Assembly (NCBI GenBank): GCA_035463295.1
Contig: DATHTK010000028.1
Location: 1 to 64,000, forward strand
Length of the DNA: 64,000 nucleotides
Direction of reading: 5' to 3'
Source: DATHTK01 sp035463295
GTDB taxonomy: Bacteria; Actinomycetota; Rubrobacteria; Rubrobacterales; Rubrobacteraceae
The notes beneath the pieces were generated by a model that made no database searches, was not told where the DNA came from, and worked only from the letters and a program-made list of their open reading frames with translations. Each line of letters begins with the position of its first letter. Position 1 is the stretch's first letter. The position numbers and the translations under genes are program-made. Positions 32,804 to 41,246 of the stretch are shown here, one piece after another.

Positions 32804-33475
32804 TCAGGGGCTGGAGCGTGGCGTCGCCGCACCCTGGACGTGCGGGGTGAGGGCCGATAGGGGTACCGGCGGCAGAAAGCGTTGTAGGGCGTCGAGGCGA
32901 AAACCTGCCGCCTCTATAGAGGCGACGGTGTCGCGGTTCGGGTGGCATCCGGCGAACATGCGCCTCCAGAGGGGTGTGACCCGATCCTGCCAGCGGGTCG
33001 CTCGTCCTTCACCGCGGACGTGCTCGATAAAGAGCAGCCGGCCGCCGGGGCGGAGGACGCGCCGGACCTCGCGCAGCGCCGCCCGCTGGTCCGGTACCGT
33101 GCACAGCACGAGCGTGGAGATGACGGCGTCGAAGGCGTCGTCCGGGAACGGCAGCGACTCGGCTCCGGCGTCGGAGATCTCGACTGGGATACTGGCGGCG
33201 CCGAGCTTCGGCCAGAGCTTCCCGCGCATAAACGGGTCGGGCTCCGAGATGGTGAGGCGCTCCACGTCGCGGTAGTAGGGTAGGTTCGCGCCCGTTCCGC
33301 CCCCGATCTCCAGTACCTCCCCGCGCACCGCCGAGAGCAGAGCCTCCCGCTGCTCGCCCATCCACTTGCGCTCGAGCGCCGCGTTCGCGCGGTCGTAGAG
33401 CGCTGCGAACAGCCGGTGTCCCTCTCTCGCCACTGCGTCTCCGGATCCCCCGGGGGCAGAAAGTGCCGTCCTCAA
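32804..33475 (-). CDS. Class I SAM-dependent methyltransferase
   Basis: 223 residues. The AdoMet motif I is GEVLEIGGGTGANLPYY, followed by acidic LTISEPDPFMRGKL and the post-I motifs AESLPFPDDAFDAVISTLVL and RPGGRLLFIEHVRGEG. The overall pattern resembles the UbiE/phospholipid methyltransferase group (IEHVRG, GCHPNRDT). The substrate may be a lipid or quinone but cannot be decided. It is 34 bases upstream of lspA on the same strand. Confidence 0.82.
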   Translation of the reverse strand: MRTALSAPGGSGDAVAREGHRLFAALYDRANAALERKWMGEQREALLSAVRGEVLEIGGGTGANLPYYRDVERLTISEPDPFMRGKLWPKLGAASIPVEISDAGAESLPFPDDAFDAVISTLVLCTVPDQRAALREVRRVLRPGGRLLFIEHVRGEGRATRWQDRVTPLWRRMFAGCHPNRDTVASIEAAGFRLDALQRFLPPVPLSALTPHVQGAATPRSSP

Positions 33476-33629
33476 CGAGGCCGCTCCCAGTCTGACACGC
33501 CGGCGCCCTCTTCACCAGCGTCGGCCCCCGGTCCGAGCGGTTTTCGGTCCCGGGACCGATGCCGGATAGCTGACTCCGGCGTAAGTTATGGGTGCACGCA
33601 CAGAGAAAACGGCAGAAAGGAGTCCAATC

Positions 33630-34052
33630 GTGCAGACCGGGCAGCAGAACTACGGCGTTATAGAGGAGGGCGCCGCGACGACGATGGGCGCGCGGGAGGC
33701 GGAGACCTGGTCGGTGCTCGCGCACCTGAGCATGTTCCTGAACCTCGTCACCGGGTTTCTCGGGCCGGTAGCGGCGCTGGTCATCTGGCTCGTCTATCGG
33801 GACCGCTCACAGAAGGTGGCGTTCCACGCGCTGCAGTCGATGTGGTACCAGGTGGCGTGGCTCGTCATCCTGGCCGTCGGCTGGGCCTTCACCGGACTTC
33901 TGACGATCATCCTGATCGGCTTCCTGCTCATCCCGGTGATGGCAGTAATCTCCGTAGTGCCCTTCGTCCACTCCGCCTATGCCGCCTACCGGGTGAGCAA
34001 GGGCGAAGACTACCGCTACGCCTTCGTAGCCGACCTGATCGACGCCCGCTAG
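33630..34052 (+). CDS. DUF4870 family membrane protein
   Basis: 140 residues. After a polar N-terminus come ETWSVLAHLSMFLNLVTGFL, a loop VYRDRSQKVAFHALQSMWYQ and two more helices, the standard DUF4870/Tic20-like arrangement. Function unknown. GTG 33630 has AAAGGAG seven bases upstream and is chosen over an ATG at 33588. Confidence 0.8.
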   Translation: MQTGQQNYGVIEEGAATTMGAREAETWSVLAHLSMFLNLVTGFLGPVAALVIWLVYRDRSQKVAFHALQSMWYQVAWLVILAVGWAFTGLLTIILIGFLLIPVMAVISVVPFVHSAYAAYRVSKGEDYRYAFVADLIDAR

Positions 34053-34167
34053 ACAGAGGTAGCGCGGACGCTCCGGCCAGGGTTCCGGGGCGTCCGGCGC
34101 TGCGGCAAGCAGGAGATACACCGGCCGGGAGAGGGATGGTATGTACCGGGAAAAGAGGAGAGATCGC

Positions 34168-34758
34168 ATGATGTTGAGCTATCCGCTGGAGTTGGGTTTC
34201 AAGCTCGCGACTATCGGGACGCGAGTTCGCGTCGAGGACGCGTCCGGCCGGCAGGTCGCCTACGTCAGAAAGAAGAAGTTCAGGCTGAGGGAAGAGGTGA
34301 CGGTCTACGAGAACGAGCAGCAGAGAGCTCTCCGCTACCGCATAAAGGCCAACCAGGTCTGGGACTTCGGCGCCAGATACGCCGTGAGCGGCCCGGACGG
34401 GCATCCCATCGGTGCCGTCAGGCAGCAGGGCATGAGGTCGCTCTGGAAGAGCTCCTACGCCGTCTCCGACGCCTCCGGCGAGGAGGTCGGCCTGATCCAC
34501 GAGGAGAACCCGTGGGTCAAGGTATTCGATGGCGTCGCCGAGTCGCTGCCGCTCGGCGACGCGCTCGGCGGCCTCTTCTTCAACCCCGCCTACCTCGTGG
34601 AGTGGCGGGGAAGGAGCGTGCTGCGCATGACCAAGGAGCGCTCCGTCTTCGAGAGCCGGTTCCGGATCGAGAAGCTCGAAGATCTCTCCGAAGAGAACGA
34701 GGACGTGCTGCTCGCTAGCCTGATCATGATGGTCCTCCTCGAGCGCGACCGCGGCTGA
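34168..34758 (+). CDS. LURP-one/tubby-like C-terminal fold protein
   Basis: 196 residues with the beta-rich pattern of LURP-one-related proteins: LSYPLELGFKLATIGTRVRV, VAYVRKKKFRLREEVTVYEN, RYRIKANQVWDFGARYAVSG and FESRFRIEKLEDLSEEN-type strands. These fold like phospholipid scramblases and tubby domains and may bind membrane lipids. ATG 34168 follows GAGGAGAG by five bases. It comes 115 bases after the DUF4870 gene, perhaps in one transcript. Confidence 0.7.
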   Translation: MMLSYPLELGFKLATIGTRVRVEDASGRQVAYVRKKKFRLREEVTVYENEQQRALRYRIKANQVWDFGARYAVSGPDGHPIGAVRQQGMRSLWKSSYAVSDASGEEVGLIHEENPWVKVFDGVAESLPLGDALGGLFFNPAYLVEWRGRSVLRMTKERSVFESRFRIEKLEDLSEENEDVLLASLIMMVLLERDRG

Positions 34759-34780
34759 CGGCGACCCGAGAACGAGGTCG

Positions 34781-34796
34781 GGCCCCGAGAGGGGCC
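34781..34796 (+). terminator. Perfect GGCCCC-GAGA-GGGGCC hairpin
   Basis: A six-pair GC stem with a GAGA tetraloop lies 23 bases after the LURP-like stop codon. There is no T-run. It probably separates that gene from the two-component operon. Confidence 0.4.
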
Positions 34797-34905
34797 GGAC
34801 CTCTCCGGGTCGGAATGGTCCTCCAGGCGTGCTGCTACCGGAGACAAATGCGATCCTCGACGCGCCGGACTAAACTCCCCGTAGGATGAGACGCGAAAGG
34901 AACTC

Positions 34906-36408
34906 ATGAAGGGCGGGATCTTCTCTCTGCGGCGGCTGCGGTGGAAGCTGACGCTCAGCTACACGCTGGTGACCGTCGTCGCGCTGCTCGCGCTCGAGTT
35001 GCTGTTGCTCAGTGGTCTCGTGGCCTTCCTGAGCTCCGAGCTGTGGCCGGCGTTCATCGTGCAGCAGACAAAGGACTCCCTTGCGCCGCGGCTCGAAGAG
35101 CCGCTAACGCGGGAGCCCCCGGACATCGAGGGGTTGAGGGAGGAGTTGACCCTCTTCGCGGACGAATCGGATATCAGGGGGGCGGACGGGACCCCGCCGG
35201 AGGACGGCGTCGGGTTGAGCGTGACGCCGGACCAGGGCTCCCTTTTCGTGCTGGACGACGAGCGGCGCCTGCTCGTCTCCACCCCCGAGCTGGTGGGGTT
35301 CCCCGAGGGTGAGCGCTTCGACGCTGGGCGCATCCCCGGGCTCGCTCCGCTCGTGGATGCGGCCCTCGAGGGGGAGGAGAACTCGGGTCGTCTCTCGGCG
35401 AACACGCCGGAGGGTCGGGTGCTGACGGTGACCCCCATCGAGGACGACGGGGGGCGCGTCGCCGGCGTGCTCGTGGGCACGTTCCGGATGCCGAACCTCA
35501 CGGGTCCGCTCCTGATCACGGTCGGCGCGAGCGCCGTCGCCCTGGCCGTGCCCGCCGCCGTTCTGGGTGGGATCTTCGGTTTCCTGACCGCCTGGGGGCT
35601 CACCCGGCGCCTTCAGCGGCTCGCCAGCGCCGCCCGGGCGTGGAGCGCCGGCGACTTCTCGGTTTCGGTCAAGGATCGTTCCAGAGACGAGCTCGGACAG
35701 CTCTCCCGCGAGCTCAACGAGATGGCCGCTCGGCTCGAGAACCTCATACAGGCGAGGGGGGAGCTCGCGACCCTGGAGGCGCGCAACCGCTTCGCGCGGG
35801 ACCTGCACGACTCCGTAAAGCAGCAGGTCTTCGCGACCTCCCTCCAGATAGCCGCCGCCCGCGCGCTGGTCGAGCGGGACCAGGAGAGCGCGGAGCGGCA
35901 CCTGGAGCAGGCCGAGGAGCTGGCGCGGGGGGCGCAGAAGGAGTTGAACGTCCTGATCCAGGAGCTGCGTCCCGCGGCGCTCGAAGGCAGAGGCCTCGCC
36001 GCCGCGCTGCGCGAGTACGTCAAGGACTGGGCGCGCAGGTCCGAGATAGAGGCCGAGTTCCACGTGCGGGGCGAACGGGAGGCCCCGCTTGAGGTCGAGC
36101 AAGCGCTCTTCCGCGTGGCCCAGGAGGCGCTGTCGAACGTTGCCAGGCACAGCGGTGCCGACCACGCCGAGGTGGACCTGGCCTACGACGCCGGCTCTGC
36201 TAGGCTCCGCATCGCCGACAATGGCCGAGGATTCGACCCCGCGGCCCCGGGCGAAGGTTTCGGCCTGCAGAGCATGCGCGAGCGGCTGGCGAGCCTCGGG
36301 GGTCGCGCGAGCGTCGAGAGCGCGCCGGGCAAGGGTACCCGGGTGGAGTGCGCGTGCCCGCTAGGAAACCCGCCTGGAGGTCCGTCTTCGACGAAGGAGA
36401 GAGAATGA
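34906..36408 (+). CDS. Sensor histidine kinase, NarL-type partner (HisKA_3)
   Basis: 500 residues. A membrane helix near 17-40, an extracytoplasmic sensor of about 160 residues, a second helix near 205-230 (LLITVGASAVALAVPAAVLG), a HAMP domain, then HisKA_3 with the phospho-acceptor in RFARDLHDSVKQQVFATS. The ATPase domain has the N-box EALSNVARHSGADHAEVDL and G-box IADNGRGFDP plus GFGLQSMRERL. The signal is unknown. The stop overlaps the response regulator start as ATGA. Confidence 0.92.
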   Translation: MKGGIFSLRRLRWKLTLSYTLVTVVALLALELLLLSGLVAFLSSELWPAFIVQQTKDSLAPRLEEPLTREPPDIEGLREELTLFADESDIRGADGTPPEDGVGLSVTPDQGSLFVLDDERRLLVSTPELVGFPEGERFDAGRIPGLAPLVDAALEGEENSGRLSANTPEGRVLTVTPIEDDGGRVAGVLVGTFRMPNLTGPLLITVGASAVALAVPAAVLGGIFGFLTAWGLTRRLQRLASAARAWSAGDFSVSVKDRSRDELGQLSRELNEMAARLENLIQARGELATLEARNRFARDLHDSVKQQVFATSLQIAAARALVERDQESAERHLEQAEELARGAQKELNVLIQELRPAALEGRGLAAALREYVKDWARRSEIEAEFHVRGEREAPLEVEQALFRVAQEALSNVARHSGADHAEVDLAYDAGSARLRIADNGRGFDPAAPGEGFGLQSMRERLASLGGRASVESAPGKGTRVECACPLGNPPGGPSSTKERE

Positions 36409-37058
36409 GCGAGCCCATAACCGTCCTTCTGGTAGACGATCACGAGCTGGTTCGCCGGGGGGTGCGGGCGTTCCTGGAGACCCAGCCGGGCATCACGGTC
36501 GTCGCCGAAGCGGGAGATGGCGAGGAGGCCGTGAGGCTAGCCACCGAGCACGCCCCCGACGTCGCGTTGATGGACCTGATCATGCCCGGCATGGACGGCG
36601 TGGAGGCGACCCGTCGCCTCGTCGCCCGCTCCCCGCGCACGAACGTCGTCATGCTGACCTCCTACCACGACGACGAGCACATCTTCCCCGCGATCCGCGC
36701 CGGCGCCCTCTCCTATGTTCTGAAGGAGGTCGGGCCCGACGAGCTGGCTGCGGCCGTTCGCAAAGCCGCCGAGGGCGAGGCCGTGCTCCATCCGCGCGTG
36801 GCCGCTAGGGTGGTGCGCGAGCTGCACGGCGCCCGCCGCGACGAGCCGAACGTCTTCCATGAGCTCTCGGACCGAGAGCTCGAGGTGCTCAAACTCATCG
36901 CGGAGGGGATGAGCAACGCGGAGATCGCCGGCCGCCTCTATGTGAGCGAGAAGACGGTAAAGAGCCACGTGTCGAACATACTCGGGAAGCTGCACCTCGC
37001 CGACCGCACCCAGGCCGCCGTCTACGCCTGGCGCCAGGGCGTGGTACGGCGCGACTGA
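36405..37058 (+). CDS. NarL/FixJ-type response regulator
   Basis: 217 residues. Receiver domain: ITVLLVDDHELVRRGVRAFL, phosphorylated Asp in DVALMDLIMPGMDGVEATRR, Thr in NVVMLTSYHDDEH and Lys in SYVLKEVGPDEL. The LuxR-type helix-turn-helix is LSDRELEVLKLIAEGMSNAE and the following YVSEKTVKSHVSNIL. It starts inside the kinase stop codon. Targets are unknown; the pair HipA-like/DUF3037 follows within 8 bases. Confidence 0.93.
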   Translation: MSEPITVLLVDDHELVRRGVRAFLETQPGITVVAEAGDGEEAVRLATEHAPDVALMDLIMPGMDGVEATRRLVARSPRTNVVMLTSYHDDEHIFPAIRAGALSYVLKEVGPDELAAAVRKAAEGEAVLHPRVAARVVRELHGARRDEPNVFHELSDRELEVLKLIAEGMSNAEIAGRLYVSEKTVKSHVSNILGKLHLADRTQAAVYAWRQGVVRRD

Positions 37059-37065
37059 GGCTGCC

Positions 37066-37836
37066 TTGCTCAGGACGGTCGAGGCCACGCGCTACGTGAC
37101 GCCCCTGCGGGAGGGTGGGTCTCTGCCGGCGATCGTCGAAGCGGACGACTGCGGGACCTACGTCCTCAAGTTCCGGGGCGCCGGGCAGGGACGCAAGGCG
37201 CTCGTGGCGGAGATACTGGCCGGTGAGATCGCACGCACCCTGGGCCTGCTTGTGCCGGAGATCGTGCTCGCGGAGCTCGACCCGGAGCTCGCCCGCGCCG
37301 AGCCCGACCCGGAGATACAGGACCTCATACGTTCGAGCGTCGGCCTTAACCTGGCCCTCGACTTCCTGCCGGGCTCTCTGGGATTCGACCCCCTCGTTGG
37401 GCCGCCCGCTCCGGACCTCGCCTCCCGCATCCTGTGGTTCGATGCCCTCGTGACGAACGTGGACCGCACCCCGCGCAACACGAACCTCCTGACCTGGCAC
37501 GGTGGGCTCTGGCTCATAGACCATGGGGCCTCGCTGTATTTCCACCACGCCTGGAAGGGTTGGGAGACGGCGAGTCAGCGCCCGTTTGCCGCCGCCCGCG
37601 ACCACGTGCTGCTCCCCTTCGCCACCGCCATCCGCGAGGCCGACGCCACCCTGACTCCCCTGCTCACCGACGAGGTCCTGCGCGGGATCGTGGACCTCGT
37701 GCCCGAGGAGTGGTTGGAGGACGAGCCCGCCTTCGCCGCCGCCGAGGCGGTGCGCGCCGCCTACGTGGAGTTCCTCTCGACCCGCCTCGAGGAGCCGCGC
37801 GTGTGGGTGCGGGCGCTGGAAGAGGCTCGTGGGTAA
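37066..37836 (+). CDS. HipA-like kinase-fold protein
   Basis: 256 residues. It matches the short HipA-like family: AIVEADDCGTYVLKFRGAGQ (nucleotide loop and Lys), EILAGEIARTLGLLVPEIV, ASRILWFDALVTNVDRTPRN with the catalytic Asp-Asn region and LWLIDHGASLYFHH for the Mg-binding Asp. It lacks the N-terminal domain of toxin HipA and no HipB-type antitoxin is near. The start is TTG 37066, five bases after GAGG. The next gene overlaps by eight bases. Substrate unknown. Confidence 0.75.
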   Translation: MLRTVEATRYVTPLREGGSLPAIVEADDCGTYVLKFRGAGQGRKALVAEILAGEIARTLGLLVPEIVLAELDPELARAEPDPEIQDLIRSSVGLNLALDFLPGSLGFDPLVGPPAPDLASRILWFDALVTNVDRTPRNTNLLTWHGGLWLIDHGASLYFHHAWKGWETASQRPFAAARDHVLLPFATAIREADATLTPLLTDEVLRGIVDLVPEEWLEDEPAFAAAEAVRAAYVEFLSTRLEEPRVWVRALEEARG

Positions 37837-38233
37837 GCCCGGCGACAAGCCGTTCGTGTACGCCGCCCTGCGGGTGGTCCCGCGCGTGGAGCGCGGGGAG
37901 TTCATCAACGCGGGGGTGGTGCTCTACTGCCAGGCAGAGAGGTTTCTCGGCGCGCGGGTGTACCTGGACCCCGCACGCCTCGAAGCCCTCGACCCCAGTG
38001 CCGACCTCGGGGCGGTGCAGGCGCACCTCGACGCCGTCCACTCGGTGTGCGCGGGCGGTCCGGGCGCCGGGGCCGTCGGCCGTCTGTCGCTCGCAGAGCG
38101 CTTCGGGTGGCTAGTAGCGCCTCGCAGCACCGTGGTGCAGCCCTCACCCGTGCACACGGGCCTGACCGACGACCCGGAGGCGGAGCTGGATCGCCTGCTG
38201 AACAACATGGTCCTCCCGCCGGGAGGGGCCTAG
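37829..38233 (+). CDS. DUF3037 family protein, partner of the HipA-like gene
   Basis: 134 residues. The conserved start YAALRVVPRVERGEFINAGV followed by VLYCQAERFLGARV identifies DUF3037, a family usually encoded directly beside short HipA-like kinases. No catalytic role is established. The GTG start overlaps the previous gene, so the two are translationally coupled. Its TAG shares bases with the TAG of the convergent ABC permease. Confidence 0.75.
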   Translation: MGKPGDKPFVYAALRVVPRVERGEFINAGVVLYCQAERFLGARVYLDPARLEALDPSADLGAVQAHLDAVHSVCAGGPGAGAVGRLSLAERFGWLVAPRSTVVQPSPVHTGLTDDPEAELDRLLNNMVLPPGGA

Positions 38234-38952
38234 AACACCTTCTGCCGGAACCGGCGCAGGAGCAGGGAGATGAGGAGCAGGGTGTAAACCAGGCCCGCTA
38301 CGACGTAGGGCCAGAAGTTGCCGCCTTCGCCGGCCACCCAGAACGCTTTGGCGGGCCAGTAGGTCGGCAGAAGCCCGAAGAGGAGTTGCCACGGTGAGCC
38401 GACGAAGTAGGCGGCGAGCGGACCTAGCATGAAAATGCTCAAGACCTTCATGAGCGCGAGCCCCTCGACCTTGTTGGCGGCGAACGTGGAGATCACGAGG
38501 GCGAAGATGGGCGCCATCAGCCCGGAGAGTACGGCGGAGGGCGCCACGGCCGGCAGGAGCGAGGCAGGGATCAGACCGGTCAACGGAAGCGCGACGAGTA
38601 CGTAGAGGAAACTCAGGCCCACGGCGGCCCCGCCTTTGTAGAGGGCGTAGCCGGACATGGAGATCGGGGTGACCCGCAGCGCCGTCAGGGTATCGTCGTC
38701 CTTCTCGTCGAGGACCATGAGCCCGACCAGAACCCCGAAGAGCAGCGGGATCTGGAGCACGAAGAAGAAGCTGAGGAGCATCGGGTAGTAGGGCACGAGG
38801 TCGAACCCTAAGTTCCTCGAGAGGTAGCCGCTGGCGGACGGCAGGATGAGACGGGACAGCACCACCATGAGGGGCGGTATGGCGAGCATGTAGATGAGCA
38901 GCGAGTCCCGCCGGACGCTCCTCAGATCGTTCGCACCGAAGGCTCTGAGCAC
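38230..38952 (-). CDS. ABC exporter permease subunit 2
   Basis: 240 residues, six membrane helices. RPxSISMSGYALYK-like segment (LTALRVTPISMSGYALYKGG) after a LDEKDDDT coupling region resembles actinobacterial drug-export permeases of the Rv2686c/Rv2687c kind. It is the last gene of tetR-ATPase-permease-permease, four bases after the first permease, and its stop overlaps that of DUF3037 from the other strand. Substrate unknown; drug or lipid efflux is likely given the TetR gene. Confidence 0.8.
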   Translation of the reverse strand: MLRAFGANDLRSVRRDSLLIYMLAIPPLMVVLSRLILPSASGYLSRNLGFDLVPYYPMLLSFFFVLQIPLLFGVLVGLMVLDEKDDDTLTALRVTPISMSGYALYKGGAAVGLSFLYVLVALPLTGLIPASLLPAVAPSAVLSGLMAPIFALVISTFAANKVEGLALMKVLSIFMLGPLAAYFVGSPWQLLFGLLPTYWPAKAFWVAGEGGNFWPYVVAGLVYTLLLISLLLRRFRQKVF

Positions 38953-38956
38953 GGGC

Positions 38957-39664
38957 TCAAGCGCCCTTTCTCTGAACTACGTAGCGGTAGAACATCCACC
39001 GCGCCAGCGCGGCGAGGCCGCAGACCCACGCGAGTTGGTAGATGACCGCGTAGGCGATCTGGGGCGCCGAGAGTGAGACCGTGCCGAAGGCGCCACCGAG
39101 CAGGAGCAGGGAACCCTGGGTCGGGAAGAGATAGAACAAGGCGCTCTCCCAGACGCCAAAGAGGTGGAGCAGGGGAAGTCCGAGCACCACCATCGGGATC
39201 TGGGAGGGGATCAGGTAGCGGCTGATCGAGTCGAAAGGCGTGACGACTATAAAGCCGATGAGGAGGCAGATGAGCGAAGTGAAGACCACGCCGAGCATCA
39301 GCAGGGCCGCGTCGAAGCCGAGCCCGTGGGCCGCTATGACCACTGCGAGCGATGCGGCGGCCGCCAGCGCCGTCAGCGTCGCGAGCTTCGAGGTCAAGTA
39401 CTCCCGGAAGCGCAGGGGGGTGGAGAGGACGGCGAAGAGCGTCCTCTCTCCTTTCTCGAAGAGCACCATCCCGGCGATAAAGTAGTAGCCCGTTACCGCG
39501 AGGTCCGTGAAGATAACGAACGTCACCGCGAGGTCGAGCAGCGAGTCGGGCAGCGGGTAGAGGAGCGCGATCCAGACGAGGGTGACGAACGCCGCGGCGT
39601 AGTAGAACCCGTAGCGGAGCTGCAGGAGTAGGTCCAGCCGCACGGCCGCCGTCAGGCGGCTCAC
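38957..39664 (-). CDS. ABC exporter permease subunit 1
   Basis: 235 residues, six predicted helices, with ALLYPLPDSLLDLAVTFVIF, MVLFEKGERTLFAVLSTPLR as the cytoplasmic coupling segment (EKxERT.....TPL) and a C-terminal FYRYVVQRKGA. The start overlaps the ATPase stop by four bases. With the next permease it should form a heterodimeric channel. Confidence 0.8.
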   Translation of the reverse strand: MSRLTAAVRLDLLLQLRYGFYYAAAFVTLVWIALLYPLPDSLLDLAVTFVIFTDLAVTGYYFIAGMVLFEKGERTLFAVLSTPLRFREYLTSKLATLTALAAAASLAVVIAAHGLGFDAALLMLGVVFTSLICLLIGFIVVTPFDSISRYLIPSQIPMVVLGLPLLHLFGVWESALFYLFPTQGSLLLLGGAFGTVSLSAPQIAYAVIYQLAWVCGLAALARWMFYRYVVQRKGA

Positions 39665-40530
39665 ACCAGCCTCCGCCCCGTGGTCCGGATGAAGACGTCC
39701 TCGAGCGTCGCCTCTTCAGTGTGGATGGTCTCTATCCGCTCTTCGCGCAGCAGCTCTAGAAACGCCTCGTCGTCTCCCAGCCCGTCGATAGGAAACTCGG
39801 AGGTTTCGGTGTGACCGCTCTCCCCATACTCGACCCGAACCTTGCGCTCTCCCTGTCGTAACTTCAGCTCTCTTGGTGAGTCGATGAGCGCGATGCGACC
39901 GTCCACGATGAATGCGACCCGGTCGCAGAGCTCTCCGGCTACGGTCATGTCGTGGGTGGTGAGGAAGACAGTGCGGCCTTCGCGCTTGAGGTCCATGATG
40001 ATGTCCTTTACGTTGCGAGCGTTGATGGGGTCGAGGCCCGCCGTGGGCTCGTCCAGGAAGATCAGCTCCGGACGGTGCAGCAGCGCCCGCGCGAAGGTGA
40101 GGCGCTGTTGCATCCCCTTCGAAAACTGCGAGACCCGTGTCTGCGCGTCCTCGCCAAGGCCAACCCGCTCCAGTAGCTCCCGCGGGTCCTCGGTCGCCTT
40201 GCGGTACAGCGAGCGGAAGAAGTCCAGGTTCTCCAGGGCAGTGAGCTTCTGGTAGTGGTTGGGCAACTCGAATGAGACCCCGATCTGCTCGTAGTAATCC
40301 GGTCCCCACGCCCCGAGATCCCTCTCCATGACCTGGACCTCGCCCTCGTACCCGCGCAGCAGCCCGATCAAGACCTTCTGGGTCGTGCTCTTTCCGGCGC
40401 CGCTCGGGCCCAGAAAGCCGAAGATCTCGCCCCGCTCGACGGCGAAGCTCAGATCGCTCACCGCAGGATGACCGACGCCCGGATAGGTGAAGCTCATCCT
40501 CTCTACGCTCATGGCGCGCCCAGAGCTCAT
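39661..40530 (-). CDS. ABC exporter ATP-binding subunit
   Basis: 289 residues. Walker A GFLGPSGAGKSTTQKVL, Q-loop near QIGVSFELPNHYQKL, signature VSQFSKGMQQRLTFARALL, Walker B ELIFLDEPTAGLDPINAR and the switch histidine in VFLTTHDMTVAGELCDR. The last 80 residues form the extra C-terminal domain found in daunorubicin-type ATPases. ATG 40530 lies seven bases after the tetR stop; ATG 40512 is possible. Confidence 0.92.
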   Translation of the reverse strand: MSSGRAMSVERMSFTYPGVGHPAVSDLSFAVERGEIFGFLGPSGAGKSTTQKVLIGLLRGYEGEVQVMERDLGAWGPDYYEQIGVSFELPNHYQKLTALENLDFFRSLYRKATEDPRELLERVGLGEDAQTRVSQFSKGMQQRLTFARALLHRPELIFLDEPTAGLDPINARNVKDIIMDLKREGRTVFLTTHDMTVAGELCDRVAFIVDGRIALIDSPRELKLRQGERKVRVEYGESGHTETSEFPIDGLGDDEAFLELLREERIETIHTEEATLEDVFIRTTGRRLV

Positions 40531-40537
40531 CCGTCCG

Positions 40538-41149
40538 CTACCCGCGCCCGTCGTCGCCGGAAAGGCCCGCGGCTACGAAGTCGATCATTATCTCCAAGAC
40601 CTCGGGGTAGATGTCCCTACCGATGTCGTCCTTGTGCGTCGTCAAGACGACGACCGCCCGGATGAGGCCGGCGATAACCTCCGGCCTCGCCGCGACGATC
40701 TCACCGCTCGCTTGACCTTCCCGGATAAAGGAGAGCGTCGCGAGCGTCGATTCGGCAATGTTCGCCTCCATCTGCTCCGGGGAGACCCGCCGAACTACCA
40801 TCCTCCACTCCTCGGGGTGCGTGATCACCCGCCGCGTCAACGCGCTCTCTTCTATCTCCCGAACCGCCGCCCGCAGAAAACAGCGTATGGCCTCCCGTAC
40901 CTCACCGGCCACCGGCAACGTCGTCGAGAGCTCCTCCGTCATCCGCCGCCGCTCCGCCATCAATAGCTCCAGATACAGCGCCTCTTTCGAATCGAAGAAC
41001 GCGTAGAAGCTGCTCTTGGCGATCCCCGCCGCTCGCGTCAGATCCTCGATGCTGGTCTTCTTTACGCCGCGAGTCGCAAAGAACTCGCGACCCGCTCCCA
41101 TTATCCCCTCGCGGATGTGGATCTTCTCAGTCTCGGTGAAAGTGGGCAT
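40538..41149 (-). CDS. TetR/AcrR family regulator of the adjacent ABC exporter
   Basis: 203 residues. The N-terminal helix-turn-helix is FFATRGVKKTSIEDLTRAAG then IAKSSFYAFFDSKEALYLEL, typical of TetR. The C-terminal ligand domain is variable. It is first in the exporter operon and is preceded by an AT-rich inverted repeat 12 bases before its start, so autorepression relieved by a transported compound is likely. That mechanism is inferred from the family. Confidence 0.9.
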   Translation of the reverse strand: MPTFTETEKIHIREGIMGAGREFFATRGVKKTSIEDLTRAAGIAKSSFYAFFDSKEALYLELLMAERRRMTEELSTTLPVAGEVREAIRCFLRAAVREIEESALTRRVITHPEEWRMVVRRVSPEQMEANIAESTLATLSFIREGQASGEIVAARPEVIAGLIRAVVVLTTHKDDIGRDIYPEVLEIMIDFVAAGLSGDDGRG

Positions 41150-41160
41150 ATTACCTTATG

Positions 41161-41179
41161 AACAAATTGATTTTTTGTT
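41161..41179. promoter_or_regulatory. AT-rich inverted repeat, likely TetR operator
   Basis: AACAAA and TTTGTT flank a seven-base centre, within a stretch of about 30 bases that is almost all A and T in an otherwise very GC-rich window. It lies 12 bases upstream of the tetR ATG, where bound repressor would block the exporter operon promoter. Confidence 0.55.
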
Positions 41180-41246
41180 TTTACGGATAGCAATCTATCA
41201 GGGTAGGGGCTGAGGGTCAAGCGAGGTGGCTGGGACGGGTGGGGGG

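Noticed and set aside
37066..38233. HipBA toxin-antitoxin module
   Set aside because: No HipB-type helix-turn-helix gene is present and the kinase lacks the HipA N-terminal domain; DUF3037 is not a known antitoxin.
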